64,000 bases of DNA from Ixodes scapularis (GCF_016920785.2 NW_024609846.1:87756570-87820569); one strand, 5' to 3'. Numbered from the stretch's first letter, positions 23,336 through 35,129 are shown. Translations and numbers: made by a program. Notes: generated by a model not told the origin, from the sequence alone.

Positions 23336-23800
23336 CTGCATTCAAGTTCCTATTATTTTCTAAATCTACCAAGGAAATCCAACGCAAACATTTCTTGAGG
23401 AAAGTTAAACAATTCAAAAGTTGCGAGCGAGTGTGAATAAATAAAGCTGAGAGGAATGGTTTCTTTGGTGCAGCTTGCGAGTGCTATGCTCGTGGTCAAC
23501 TTTCAGTGGCATTTTCGACAGGAGGGCGCATGCACAGATATAATCGTCGTTCAAGCACGCGCACCCGTACATCTGACTGCATAGCCATAGGCCGTCCACA
23601 AAACGCGACGACTTTACCGACGCCGTGCTGGTTGCAAAGTGATACTCGTTCACTTCGTTTGATTATGCTGTTTTGTGTTACATAGAACTCAAATCGAATG
23701 GTTTACTTTTTACGCGCGGGGCGTACGCTTTACTTCTTGATTCGACCTCTTTCAAGCTGAGGTCACGGTCAAAAACATCGACGCGTATTGAGTAAGTGCA
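23336..23800. other. Unannotated stretch
   Basis: No gene or repeat recognised between the MITE and the GC-rich repeat. Confidence 0.4.
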
Positions 23801-23819
23801 GCCATCTTGAGATCTAAGC

Positions 23820-23998
23820 GATCACACTAAGGACGCTGAGGGCAGTCCGCTCTACAACTTGTGAAGCGGAGCGCACGCTCACTCCGCTAACTTTACGCTC
23901 CAACTCAGAGCGGGCCACGCATGCGCGGTGGGGACGATGCTTCTCGCAGAGCGTAAAGTAGAGCAAAGACGGCTCATAAAAGTGGCCTACTAATACTC
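23820..23998 (-). repeat. Dispersed repeat with gcatgcgcggt core
   Basis: Related to the repeats at 16296 and 25255 by gcggagcg/cgctccgct words, a gcatgcgc core and a similar order of elements. Diverged and non-coding. Confidence 0.4.
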
Positions 23999-24147
23999 AT
24001 AGATTACGAACGCGCTCGTCGTGACTTCTCCTGACACTGCCCATGTACACCTTTGGCGTATAGAAAAAAGTAACTTTTCACCAGACAGAGCAGCTGTGCT
24101 AGAAACAATGGAAACGCGAAATTTACACAAACCATGCAGGGTCTCAC

Positions 24148-24608
24148 CTGTGAGCACAGCTCTAGTTTCGCCAGGGTCAACCACCTATGTTTGTTCATGT
24201 CAGCGAGCAGGTGGCCGAACCTCTCGTTGATGCGACCCACGATGAGGTTCACAGAACTGAAGAACACCGACAAGTTCCGTCCAAACGCTCATCCAAGTAC
24301 GAACAGACGGTTGGGATAGGCCAGTCGAGGAAGAACCATGCAAAGCGTCTCGCCAGATTGGCAACACCCTGCGCCGATCTGTCGGGTGCTGGTATTTGGA
24401 GGCCCGCATGCAGAACAGCCAGGTCCTTCTTTAAGCAGGATAGCTTCCTAAAGGGTTTCTTTTCTACGTTGGAAATATCCAGCAAACCGCGTTCGGAAAG
24501 GAAGCTTCGGCGCTTGATGGCACGAGGGATACGAATCATAGATTCGATGTCTCGCCATCTTAATCTCGTTAGTAGAAGTCTCCTTCCTTGAGAACAGCGG
24601 GGATTCAT
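24148..24608 (-). pseudogene. Possible exon of an unrecognised protein gene
   Basis: I do not recognise a family. The minus strand has a 119-codon open frame from 24608 (DIESMIRIPRAIKRRSFLSE) that runs out near 24250. A second frame follows (VNLIVGRINERFGHLLADMN, then RWLTLAKLELCSQ), ending at a good splice donor, CACAG|GTGAGAC, with the last exon base at 24148. The two frames do not join without a shift, so either the gene is decayed or only the distal part is coding. Hydrophobic stretches make a membrane protein possible. No neighbouring exon was found. Confidence 0.3.
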
Positions 24609-24619
24609 CGTGCAGTTGC

Positions 24620-25095
24620 CTTGCTAGCCTTGAGCAACACTGTACTCGTACTACTCAAAAGGATGTACCCCCAATGCGCAAACTTCGTCCTTTTCTCTTA
24701 TTTTTCTACTTCGAATAAGTAAATCTGTTTCAGTTTTAATTCGAGTGGAGCAGAAGCTACAAGAGCGAGTGCCGGTCTTTCAGCGTCCTTGATAAGCACG
24801 CGCGCTCGTGCAGTCCAAGCACTGTTTAGAGCAACATGCTCATGCTTATACCTTCAGCTTCACTCGCACACAAGGTGGAACGATTATATTTATATTTTAT
24901 AGCTTAATATTTCTTCAGGTGTGTACCTACTCTTTTATGCTCAATATTGTCGCCTTCGTTTTTACTACCTCTACAATCACGCTTCCTTTTACTCTTTTGG
25001 TGTTAACGCTTAGGTTTTTTTGTCTTACTAGTACTATAAACGTCCTTTTGTGGGGCTACGCAAGCAAATTTTTCGAACCGCTCAAAACGCTCTTA
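24620..25095. other. Unannotated AT-rich stretch
   Basis: No gene or element seen; a T-rich ORF at 24808-25140 has low-complexity composition and no motif. Confidence 0.4.
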
Positions 25096-25101
25096 AGGGC
25101 T

Positions 25102-25254
25102 GTTTATACTCCGACGTTGAGCGCAGTGGACGCAGCGTAGCGCAGAACGCGCGCCTTTCATTGGCCGGCAACGAGGAACTCAATGTCTGCGACCAATCAG
25201 TATCTGAGCGCGCTGCGCTACGCCGCGCCCGTCGACGTTACGTTGGAGTATAAA
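25102..25254. mobile_element. Small palindromic MITE (tttatactcc ends)
   Basis: Left end tttatactccgacgttgagc, right end cgtcgacgttacgttggagtataaa. The inverted arms also share the gcagcgtagcgca/tgcgctacgc blocks. About 153 bp. Target duplication not resolved. Confidence 0.6.
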
Positions 25255-25405
25255 TGTACCTTTACGCTGAAGAAAAACGCTCTACTAAAACGCGTTTTTG
25301 GACCTCCGCTTTCCATTCCGGCGAAGCGGGCCGCGCATGCGCAGTATGGCACCCTCAGAGCGGAGCGGAAGATGAAAACGGTATACTAAAACTCTCTAAT
25401 GTCGC
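25255..25405 (-). repeat. Dispersed repeat, second copy of the agttttagta type
   Basis: Carries gcgcatgcgcagtatgg, agagcggagcgga, gaaaacggta and tactaaaactctct. These are the reverse complement of blocks at 16296-16345. Confidence 0.5.
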
Positions 25406-25474
25406 TGCGCTCTCGAGTCCAGCGCACTAACGCTGCAGCGCTCGAGTCGCGCGCTCTAACATCGTGACGCTCTA

Positions 25475-25641
25475 TACTTCGTTTCAGCTTCGGTCCAGAC
25501 GCAGCCGATGCTACAAGCGCGAGCATGTGGCCCAGAACAGTGCTTGCACTGCACGAGCGCGCGCGCTTGGCAGGGATGCTGAAAGCTCGGAGCTCGCGCT
25601 TGTAGCTTTGGCTGCGTCTGGACCGAAGCTGAAACGAAGTA
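25475..25641. mobile_element. Palindromic MITE with TA target duplication
   Basis: 167-bp element. The first 50 bases (tacttcgtttcagcttcgg and on) are repeated inverted at the right end with about two or three differences. It is flanked by TA at 25473-25474 and 25642-25643, which fits a Tc1/mariner-type non-autonomous element. Confidence 0.75.
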
Positions 25642-25790
25642 TAGTTTCGTGCTCTCTAACGTCGTGATGCTCTACTGTTGGCGATCTACTGACAGTACAG
25701 CGCCACAGACATACCGACTGACACACATTACAAAGGATACCGTAAAGTTGCAGGGGACAGAAGAGTCCCAGCGGAGATTCGACGAGCTTA

Positions 25791-25915
25791 AGGGATGCTG
25801 AACCAAACATTTCAGTGTCTATAATAAGTGGCGCACTAACTTCCCATGTGTCAGCAGCCGTCGGTGTGCACGAGCACACGCAACAAAATTGACGTCATCA
25901 CATCCCCCATTCGCG
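25791..25915. repeat. Half copy of the 443-bp TTAA MITE
   Basis: agggatgctgaaccaaacattt, aagtggcgca, gtcagcagccg, tgcacgagcacacgcaacaaaa and tgacgtcat match the left arm of the MITE at 12878 in order. No right arm follows; the DIRS-like fragment begins instead. Confidence 0.75.
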
Positions 25916-25939
25916 CTTTCCCTCCCCAAGTGATCCCCT

Positions 25940-26290
25940 GGGACATCGTTGCGACCCATCACGACATCTACGCCGATGCAAGTACCACCGGCCTGGGCGT
26001 CCGCCTGCCTTAGGGAAGCATTGCGATCCTCACGTCCTACCTACCATCTACTGCCCGAGTTCTGAACTGTTTTGATCGCCGTAATCCTTGAACCTCCACG
26101 CAGCCTGATCCATTGCGACAACCAGGCCGTCGTTCAAGCCATCACCCGCGGTCACGGCCGTACACTCTCGGCCTTCGTGGACCACGCCTGCACAATCTTG
26201 CTCGTAAAAAAACAGAGCTGAGTTACCTGGTTCCCTACTACCCTCAACCCTGCCGACGGTCCCTCTCGCCTCTACCTCGCTTAAATATCC
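25940..26290 (+). pseudogene. DIRS-like retroelement RNase H remnant
   Basis: Broken reading frame with HHDIYADASTTGLGVRLP near 25957, IHCDNQAVVQAITRGHGRTL near 26112 and a terminal LNPADGPSRLY near 26245. The T/YADAS..G, CDN and NPAD-PSR pattern is that of the RNase H of DIRS-type (tyrosine recombinase) retroelements. Gypsy elements end this domain differently (ADVLSR-like). Internal stops at about 26013 and 26090 disable it. No recombinase domain is present. Confidence 0.55.
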
Positions 26291-26379
26291 TGGGCACGAG
26301 AGGGATTCGCCGCCCGGGGGGGGGGGGGGGAGGAGGGGGGCGCCACCTATATAAAGGCTCGGTCTCTGGCCAGGGGGCA

Positions 26380-27687
26380 GTCGGAGTGCTGAAACCTACT
26401 GCTCGAAAAGTGTTTACAGAAAACTTCTTCGAGCAAAGTCCGTTCCTAGTAATGACGAACCAACACTCGCTTTGGTGGCTCGCGAGTCTGAAGGACCCCT
26501 CAGGAAGCCTCGCCCGGTGCAGTCTACGACTGCAGGAGTTTGACGTGACCGTGGTGTACAAGTATGGCTGAAAGCACAGTGACGCCGATTATTGTTCAAG
26601 GGCCCCCGTCAAGGCCGGTTCTGCCTGCACTGAAGGCGATGACGACGAGTGTTTCCTCGGCGCACTTGATGTCAGTGACATGGCAGTACTGCAAAGAGAT
26701 CATCCTGAACTGCGAGGACTCATCGAATACCTAGAGGAAGAAGGAAGTGCGCTTCCCCGTGTCTTCATACGAACATTGCCAACCTTGTCCATTCGACAAG
26801 GTGTGCTGTGCAAGGATAACTTTGGCGACAACCACACGGCGTGGCTGTTGGTGGTTCCTTCTAGTCTTCGAGACAAGATTTTTCGAGCCTGCCACGATGA
26901 CCCGACGGCGGGACACCTTCGGTAGGACAGGACTCTTCCCAGAATACGCGAGATGTACAACTGGTCCAAGCTTGCGAAGACAGTTTGTCACTACACACGA
27001 TCTTGCCACGAGTGCCAAGGATGAAAGAAACCACCGACGAGACCAGCGGGACTTCTCCAGCTTATTGCACCGCCAACTGCCCCATTGCAGCGATTCTGAA
27101 TGGATTTACTTGGACCGTCCCCATCATCGACGCAAGGAAACCGATGGACACAATCGTCGCTACCGGTTATCTCACAAGGTACGCCGAGACGAAAGCCCTT
27201 CCATCAGGTACGGCTGTTGAAGTAGCCAAGTTTTTTTATCGAGTCCACCGTCATCCGGAACGACGCCCCCGAAGTTCTAGTTACAAACCGTGGATCATCG
27301 TTCATTGCCCAGCTGACGCGAGGGATCCTTCGTCTCAGTGGTTCGACAGTGGCTGGGCAGCCACTGTAGAACCACTGCGTACCATCCGCAGACGAATGAA
27401 CTAACGGAACGATTGGACAAAACTATCGCTTACATTATCTCCATGTATGTCGACGTAGAGCACAAGACGTGGGAATAGGTGTTACTCTAAGTCATGTTTG
27501 CCTGCAGCAAGGTGATGCAAGAGGCCATAGGTGTCACACCATTCCAGCTGGTCTATGGTCGCAAAGTAGCGACGATGAAGGATGCAATGCTGCCCCACGA
27601 ACCTGATGACGACGACAGCGGTGACTCCCAGATGATCACCCAACTGGCCGAGGAAGTCGGACAGCTCGCCAGGCTCCGGTTACAAGA
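26380..27687 (+). pseudogene. Gypsy remnant 3: RNase H end and integrase, left part
   Basis: Same family as 1-1573. It shows VMTNQHSLWWLASLKDPSGSL at about 26450, LARCSLRLQEFDVTVVYKYG near 26511, AVLQRDHPELRGLIEYLEEE near 26681, LSIRQGVLCKDNFGDNHTAW near 26787 and GVTPFQLVYGRKVA near 27531. Multiple frameshifts and stops. The reading is cut after LRLQDQQ by the hAT insertion and resumes at 31902. A 15-base G run lies just before it at 26316-26330. Confidence 0.8.
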
Positions 27688-27999
27688 CCAACAACCAGAG
27701 TGTCGAACCGATATTTTTATCGGTTCGGTTCGGGTTCGGGTTCACGGCTTTCGGTTCAGTTCCGGTTCAGTTCCGGGGCGCAAAAATAACGGTTCAAACC
27801 GGTTCGAACCGGTTCGAACCGGTTTGAACCGCTAAATTGAGAATATATTTTCTGCGTTGTTCTGTCAATAGGCACTATTTAGGCCATGAAACTAACTGCT
27901 GTAAACAATCTGATTTTTGCGAGGACCTATTTTTGAGAATTTCGCGAATCGCCTACAATTCGCGAAAAATGGGTCCCGCGAACAATTTCGGTAAAATGT

Positions 28000-30980
28000 A
28001 AACAGATTGAAATTTATAGTGAGATTCCACCGCGTCGAGAAAATTACAACCCACGAATTATTCCAAAACTTCAGCTTTGACCTAAATCGCGAAATATTGA
28101 GCCCACGAAAAATAAGTCGTTTACAGTATATAGTTTTCTTTTTTTTATCGTTTGTTCAATCCAGTTTTGTTTTCAGGTACAAAAATTATAAAATTCTGTT
28201 ATTTACACCTACACAACAAGAAAGGAAAATCTCCATTAACATACCAAACGTCGTGTTTATACGACTCAACCTCCCTTCGTTTACCAGAGTCACATACATT
28301 GTACCTGAATCGAAATGTTTTCGCGAAGTGAAGTACGTTGCCTAAAATACCCGTGACAGGTACAACTTTGTATCGCAGTATTAGATGTTGAATCGTGGTT
28401 TTGCCCTTGAACTAAGAAATTAATTACAGTGAATAAAATCATGAAATGGGCACCTCGTCGCCATATATACCATAAAATGTGTCTTACGGAACACGTTTCA
28501 CAATATATACATGACGACGAGACGACTGATCTTAAGGCAATATAATTTTAAAAATGTCACGAAAGTCACGGGACTAGTCCTTCCACTCTATATTTTATAA
28601 AAACACTAAGCGACAATCGCAATGCTTGTTTTTTCTAACTAGCATTGTTTGCTCTCAGCACCATGCTGCGGGCGACGAATCATGCGAAAAGGAGTGGCTG
28701 AAATTGTTCACTCTAGCCTATGAGCACCTTCGTACTGAGATCGAATCTGACCTAAAACAGTGCTTACCCATGCGAACATTTTCTATATTGGATAAACTGG
28801 CATAGCCTGGTTCTGAGGTTTGCTCTTGACAAAATGCCGGTCAATTTAATTTGCAAATAAGCATCACCCTCTCTAATTGATGATTTTTGTCAAATAGAAC
28901 AAAGTGGGATTTCATGCTCTACTCAATTCGGAAGCTACTTAATTGGACACTTTCTGAGAGTTTAAGTGTGCAATCGTCATAGTTCCATCATTCGTTCCAG
29001 TAAAAAAAAGGCGATAATAAAACACATAAAAAACGCAATAATAAACTTCTATATATTTGAGAAGTTATATATGCGTGAGGAACACATATAGTTATTTAAA
29101 TTAGCTTCAAAATAAAAAAACAACAACATTATTTAAAGTTTTTCCAAATCACCTATAACGTGTCTATAGAGGATAAAAGCGCCGAAAACGATTTGCCGAA
29201 CATCTTTCAGATAATTTAAAAGTGCATTTACTTATATATCTCTGAGGTGAGGATCTTCTATTTATGCTGCCGATTCTTCAGACAGGAATTAAGTATATTT
29301 GTATTATCATCGATAAATTTGACTTTATGAAGTTCACATAACCGCCTGAGACTGACACGGAAGGACGATACTCGAAAAGACGCCAGCTGTTGAGTCTTCG
29401 GCAACGTGCTTTTGTTAGCTGTTTTGCAGTGTAAAATACTGGGTTGCAGGGTATGCCAAAAAACACTGTGGTCACATGATATATCGCAAGGCAAATACAC
29501 GAAATGTGCAGAAATAAGGAGATGACACGCAATTTTTTCTAAATAATCCCTTACACAACGCTTTACTGCAAAAAGAGATGGATAGAAATGCATAAAATGA
29601 TATTCCTAATTAAACATAGATTCCTCGCAGGGCAAATGAAGATTTTTAGAATCCTAATATAAGTCACTTTTGGGCATCAGCTTGCCTCAGCTCGAAACGT
29701 CGCGAGATACTACTAATGTTATCTTAGGTTTTACGTGCACTTGTTTTGGGACCTTACTTCACGACTCCGTTCTTTATCAGTCATGTGCTGCAACATTTCA
29801 TTAGGCTGCCGTATATCATCGCGAGACTGCTATAAATACTACAACTTTACACCTTGGACGTCTACTGCTAGTGTTGCGAACGTCGCACTTCACCAGAAAG
29901 CTGAAGTATTTAACATGGTTTGCACGTGACGTAATCGCACTAGATACTTGTTGTCATTGCGAGTTTTTCTTACCGAGAATATCAAATCCGATGGGGCAAA
30001 ATGCACGCTGCAAAATTTTCGCGCTCAGTGCAAGCTATGTATTTCAGAGGCACACATTTTTCTTGTTGGTGCATCGTCGTTAGACACGGCGCGAGTATCT
30101 GGCGCGGCGAAAACGTTCTTTCTGGCAAGAGTGTTTTTACAAAAAAAAGTTGTACCAACTACCCATCTGTCACTATCGTTTCCAGGCCACGCTTTCTAGT
30201 CTGCGCCGAAAGTGCGCGGTAGAGGAATCTTTACGACACAGTATGCTTTAAAACTACCCCCCTCCCTACTCCCTTTTTTTTAGTTGCTCCTCAAGATACT
30301 TTTTATTCCTCAGGGATTGCCTGCTCCGTATTGAGTGGTGTTCACTCAACAATTATATTTGTGTCACTCGTTAACAGTAATTCCTCCTTGCTTTTACTTT
30401 GCACCAAACTGTGAAGGTTAAACAAAATACAGGGCGGTCGAAACTTGGAGAACTTGAGAACGACACTCCTGTGAGACTTAGAGCGGCTGCCAACGTTTGG
30501 CTATCCCCGTGAGACCACTAGGATCTTTCTTTTCAGCTATCCCTCACGTACACACTAATAGTTCCATGTAATGTCGGACTAATACGTCACATTTAGGCCC
30601 TTTAACACTTCTATTCTCGGTACAACTTTCTGAGGCAGTTCAGCAATAACGAAAACATGTTTGGGAGCCTCAATGGTGCGCATACATGTAAAATGGGCCG
30701 TGCAGCATTTGTTTTTACCTTCAGTTCAATAAATACCGCCAAGTTGTACTCCCTGACGTTGATAACTTGCAAAAGCATCCATTAGTTTGTTCCTCCGAGA
30801 AATGAGAGACAGTCGAAAGAAAGAAATGAAACAGCTTTCCCCTCCTCAACTCGCAATTAGAACTATCAGCCACGTGATCTGATCCTAATATATGCAGCGT
30901 CAGTGTTTATCATATCCATAAGCAGGGTTGGCAAAGCGAAGCATGGGCTAATCTTCAGATATAGCTTTAGTTGGGCTATA
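28000..30980. other. Interior of the hAT insertion
   Basis: AT-rich, no ORF above about 112 codons and no conserved transposase motif recognised on either strand. A cluster of gtcacgtgac-type words lies further right at about 31370-31560. Confidence 0.5.
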
Positions 30981-30985
30981 ATGGG

Positions 30986-31266
30986 GCCAAGCCCCACTAA
31001 AGCGACAAACAGAAACAAACGACAGCGGCTAGCCTTAAACCAGAGTATTTCGCGATTTGACAGGCTTTGTAGAATAAAGAAGGCTATGCTCAAACACGAG
31101 TATCATGCACACGATGGTACCATTTGCAGGCTTGTAAACACTCCTGTTAACTTCGCGAGCACCGAACAACTCAACGCCGTATAAAGGTACCATCGCGAAC
31201 ATGCTGCATGTGTCTGAGGCTTGTCGCTTTCGTTTGCTTCTGCTTCTAGCTCTAGTGGGACACGGG
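30986..31266. mobile_element. MITE family A, copy 2
   Basis: Left end ccccactaaagcgacaaacag, right end tctagctctagtgggacacggg. The inside keeps the order of copy 1 at 4187 (caaacacgagtatcatgca, gatggtacc, ctgaggcttgtcgctttcg), partly inverted. Nested in the hAT insertion. Confidence 0.75.
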
Positions 31267-31901
31267 CCCATCATAATCTTTGAGTTGAACACGAGCCGTT
31301 ACCCGAATGTTTGGCGATACTGGTTGTCATGAACCAGAGCATTTGACTCGGGATCATGACCATCGGGTACATCATGGTGTCACGGGACTCTCAGTGCGAA
31401 GTTGTGATGTCATGTGACGTCACGGTATCAACAACGTTAATAGATCTAGCGACGTCCTCAATTTGAATCGACTTTACGCGGTGAGTCACGTGACGCCATG
31501 GGGTCACGTGATGTGACATTACTTGACAGCATGCCTTGACATTATGACGTCACGTGACGATATGACACATGGCTATTCATAGTGCCAATAAGAAAGCGCC
31601 GCAAAAGACCAGGATTTATTATACATTGGAATTCTGTATATGACGATTTGATCAATACTTCGAGGAATTCACGTGCCAATTTTTTATTCCCAAATAATAA
31701 ATTTGTAATACTAACAAAAAAAAAATTACCGTGAACCGTTTTGAACCGGTTACCGTTATATTTTTTTCCGGTTCCGTTCCGGTTCAGTTCCAAGATGGCG
31801 GCGAAGATTTCGGTTCGGTTCAGTTCCGGTTCGGCTAAAAATAACGGTTCTGTTCCGGTTTTCGGTTCGGTTCGGTTCCGGTTCGACACCCTGCCAACAA
31901 C

Positions 31902-32161
31902 GCGTCAACGCCCACCAGTGCAACCTGCGTCGTTTAGATGTTCGATTCCAACCCAAAGACAGGGTGTGGGTGTGGACACCCATTCGCCGCCGCGGCCTCA
32001 GCTAGAAACTCCTGAAACGATACTTCGAACCCTACAAGGTACCTCGTCGACTCGGAGATCTAAACTATGAGGTGATGCCCGACGAAACGCGAGTATCATC
32101 ACGCCGCCCACTACTCCCTGTTCGTCCACGTCATGCGCCTCAAGTCGTACTACGCTCGATA
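31902..32161 (+). pseudogene. Gypsy remnant 3: integrase C-terminus, right part
   Basis: Resumes directly after the hAT target duplication: acaggg-tgtgggtgtgg-acacccattcg parallels the 1366-1395 block (RVWVWAPIRRR in the first copy). It ends at tactacgctcgata, as at 1560-1573. Frameshifted. Confidence 0.8.
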
Positions 32162-32301
32162 AGACCATGAACTGTGATCCCGCGCTACCCTTGATAGCAC
32201 TGTACATGGTCTACCAGCCTCCATATTTTGCCCTTTATTTGTTTGTCTTGCTTTATTTCCTTGAACGTTTCGTGGTGACGATGCTCTTTTTAAAGGTGGA
32301 G

Positions 32302-32655
32302 TAATGCCACGCGCGTCTCCGAGCCGCCGCGCCCATGGCCGAATGGTTATCATGTTTGGCTCCCAGGGTAAATATTGCGTTCTGGTAAATTCGAGAATCC
32401 TGTTGCTTGTTTGAGGTCCAAATGTTCTATGAGCCTAAACGTCTACGCCGAATGTTCCAGAATCCCACGCGTGTACAAAAGTAGCTCCGAGTGGCGAGCC
32501 GGAGTCTGTCTCGCCCCAGCGCTCGATCCTGTTGTTTCCCCAACATCGACCCTTCAACGCTATCCTTCTTCTATTTTTTTGGGGGGGCACAAGTTTTCCC
32601 CATTAAACGTTTAGTTTGATTTAGTCATCCGTCGCCTCATCAATTATCATTCCAG
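32302..32655 (+). repeat. 3' LTR of Gypsy remnant 3
   Basis: Starts taatgccacgcgcg after the tract aaaggtggag. It shares several blocks with the LTR at 1681-7221, including the truncated tRNA-like segment at about 32326-32370 and taaattcgagaatcctgttg. The right end is uncertain. Confidence 0.65.
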
Positions 32656-32833
32656 AAAATATGAGTGCTCCATGGCGAGTGCATTCGTGATGTCTGCGTA
32701 CCTGTAGTACAGTGTTCTAGAGGATGTACTGGCGAGAGCGGACCCCGCTTACAATGTGCCGCGTGAAGACGATCAACGCAGATGGCCGCGAGTGGCGCTG
32801 GAGTTCCGAGCCCTAGGAGAACTGTAGCACTCT

Positions 32834-32878
32834 ATACTTTTCTTTGTGGTGTATTTATACTTTTCTTTGTGGTGTAGT
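32834..32878. repeat. Short tandem duplication
   Basis: tatacttttctttgtggtgta occurs twice in direct succession just upstream of the THAP fragment. Confidence 0.85.
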
Positions 32879-32949
32879 GGTGGAGGGTCATCACCGTTCC
32901 GTTGCCGTCTCGGTCATAAATGTAAGGAAAAAGACGGACACACACACTG

Positions 32950-33183
32950 CTTCGCACCGAGGATGCAAGTTGGGCTTCCCGGTAAACAAGGGCAGCCGCA
33001 GCACCAGCGATTGTAAGCCGTCGCTGTTTCGTACGCCAAAGGAGGAGCCGCGCAGACTACAGCGAAAAAAAAAATCTTAATCGAGAACATAAACATCTCG
33101 CCGAGACATCAGCGTTGTGCGAAAGACATTTTGAACCGCGCCTTATCCTTCGGGACTATGTGCACATTGTCAATGGCGAATAG
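32950..33183 (+). pseudogene. THAP-type zinc finger fragment
   Basis: THAP domains are C2CH zinc fingers that bind DNA and occur in transcription factors and P-type transposases. Visible pieces are GCKLGFPVNKGSRSTSDCKP, SLFRTPKEEPRRLQ and, after a frame change, HKHLAETSALCERHFEP and ILRDYVHIVNGE. The CxxHF pair is the second half of the zinc site. The frame change lies in an A-run at 33065-33074. The first zinc-binding cysteine of the usual C-x2-4-C is out of frame (a cysteine codon exists in the next frame near 32949), so a second small shift is likely. A GT follows the TAG at 33181-33183, so a real exon boundary is conceivable. Confidence 0.65.
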
Positions 33184-33189
33184 GTTAGA

Positions 33190-34195
33190 ATTCTATTCCG
33201 CAATATATTATAACTTTTCTGTAGTCTTTCTGCGTAGTATGTTGCTGGATATCTGTCATGTACTTGCTGTTTATGTTGATGAAGTGTATTACCACTTTTG
33301 AGAGGTCATAAAGCAGTCAGTTGAGAGTAAAACTTTTTTTTTTCATAATAGGGGTTGTAGTTTGTGTTCATATTGTCGTTTAATGCTTCATGTACTCCCA
33401 ATCGAGGAATTTTTTTTCATAGACTGCTTTCCACAAAAGACAATTTTATATATGTTCGTCGGTTGCGGCGGCACATCGACCGTTCCCGAACGCGCTCGGC
33501 CTTGCACCTTACACAACGCTGGTCCCGCATCAGCAACACGATAACAAAAAACAATACACCAGTTTATTGTTCCTCTCACTATTAAAAAAGTGAAATATAT
33601 TGAGATTTATTAGTCTATTTTGCCTTGTTCTATCAGTATCGCGTGGTTTCTTTCGCAGCCATTAAGCGTATCAGCCCAAGTGATAGCGTTGCTGAACAAA
33701 CTGTCAGTACTGGGAAGGGGAGGGGGGTTGATATTAATTAAATGATCTCCACCAAAAACACGCGAATAATGAAAGTAGAGGATAGCACAAACACTAGAGG
33801 CACTAGTCCAAAGGAAATCCTCCAGTGGAACCACAGTAGTAGACACCGAGCAGCGCCGACGATAAACCTGACGGGGGCAAGCTCCTATGCTCAGAACAGC
33901 AGAGCTACGGCGTCGTCTACGCGCAAACTCTTCACGCGGTGGCCGCCGCTCTTGCCACTACAACTCTCTCGAACACAGTACCTGTACACTGCAAATGCCG
34001 AGTGCATGTTTCCATGCATGTACAGCGACAACCCTGAAATTAATATTCAGACTATTGTTGCGAACAACTGTCTTATTGTCGTTAGAAAGGGGTAGAAACG
34101 TTGTTAAAATATGTGTTTTCTATAAAATTCCTTTAGAATTTTTTTCCAATCTCTGTAGGCTAAGTTCTATAGAAAGTTTACAGAAAGCCGTCAAG
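33190..34195. other. Unannotated stretch
   Basis: No gene or element recognised. ORFs up to 153 codons overlap in two frames near 33740-34350 but have no family motif. Confidence 0.4.
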
Positions 34196-34199
34196 CGCT

Positions 34200-34545
34200 C
34201 ACTTCCGGGACAAGCCGCTTACTTTTGGAGGCTTCACACCTGTTTGCTGAATGTGCCATCCAGCCCCCTATTAGCGGCGAGATGTTTTGGTGGCGCCCTC
34301 CTATGGTTCCCTTTCGTGACGTCATTACTTTGCGAACAACAAGTATGATGGTGTTTGTAATTAGCATGGTGGAAGCTTCAAATCATTGCGACCTTAAACC
34401 AAGACTGCGAACACCGTCAAAATTGAAGTTCTTACATTACTCTTATTTCTGTCGATGAGAAAACCTTTGCTGACGTCATTGTAAGTATTCGGCCAATCGT
34501 GGAAGGCCGACCACAGCGATGCTTTCGATCGCGCACGTCGCCAAT
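34200..34545 (+). repeat. Dispersed repeat E, copy A (intact target paralog)
   Basis: Blocks attagcggcgagatgttt, tggcgccc, cgtgacgtcattac, gaacaacaagtatgatggtg, gcatggtggaagcttcaaatc, caccgtcaaaattgaagttc and gcaaatcgtggaaggccga-like sequence recur in copy B at 35130-35215 and 37942-38135. Copy A is uninterrupted at the point where copy B holds the tRNA-like array. Confidence 0.8.
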
Positions 34546-35129
34546 TCCTAAGTCGTCTTTCTTTTCATTAATTTTTCTTCCATTTATAGAAATAAGAATA
34601 GTGTCATACGATCAACTTTGACGGTGTTAGTTTGATAATGCGACAACTCCAGGCTTCCACTGTGCCTTTTAAACCCCCATGACTCTTGTACTTTGCAACT
34701 AATGATAAGCAGCCAGGATCACAACTCGGGAAGTTTTTTCGAGCTTCTCTTTTGTTTTTTTAAGGTCCTGCAATGGCTGTTGCTAAATAAAGTTAAGCGA
34801 GATGATCAGTGCTACCCTCCCATGTTCTCTTATGGTCGGGCTCACCTACGCTCACCCTTGAAGGTACCCTGAGGTGTTTTTTGAGATCGCTTAAATATGG
34901 CGGTAACTCACTCTGCTGGCTCTAAGTATCCTGTAAATCCCTAAATCATGTCGATACGCGGCCGTTTTCCCTATTAAAAACTATCAAATATCGCAACACA
35001 CCGAGGTCACCTCTGGTGATGGGAGGAGTTTGTTCCAAAACCAGACCCACTGTCAGCCAACAGCAAGCGAAGGACCCTCGCGCCTCCGACCGCAGGAACC
35101 GAGGAGTGATACCTCTAATGCGCGCGTAC
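34546..35129. other. Unannotated stretch
   Basis: No gene or repeat recognised between the two copies of repeat E. Confidence 0.4.

Larger units (their letters stand above)
27696..31893. mobile_element. hAT-type DNA transposon insertion, no visible transposase
   Basis: 4198-bp insertion in Gypsy remnant 3, flanked by a perfect 8-bp duplication CCAACAAC (27688-27695 and 31894-31901). Ends are cagagtgtcgaaccg and, reversed, cagggtgtcgaaccg. An 8-bp duplication and CAGGG-like ends are standard for hAT. Both subterminal regions are packed with cggttcggttc/gaaccggttc words (27714-27835 and 31733-31885). The inside is AT-rich and shows only short ORFs without hAT transposase motifs, so it looks non-autonomous or badly decayed. 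It carries a family A MITE. Confidence 0.85.
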
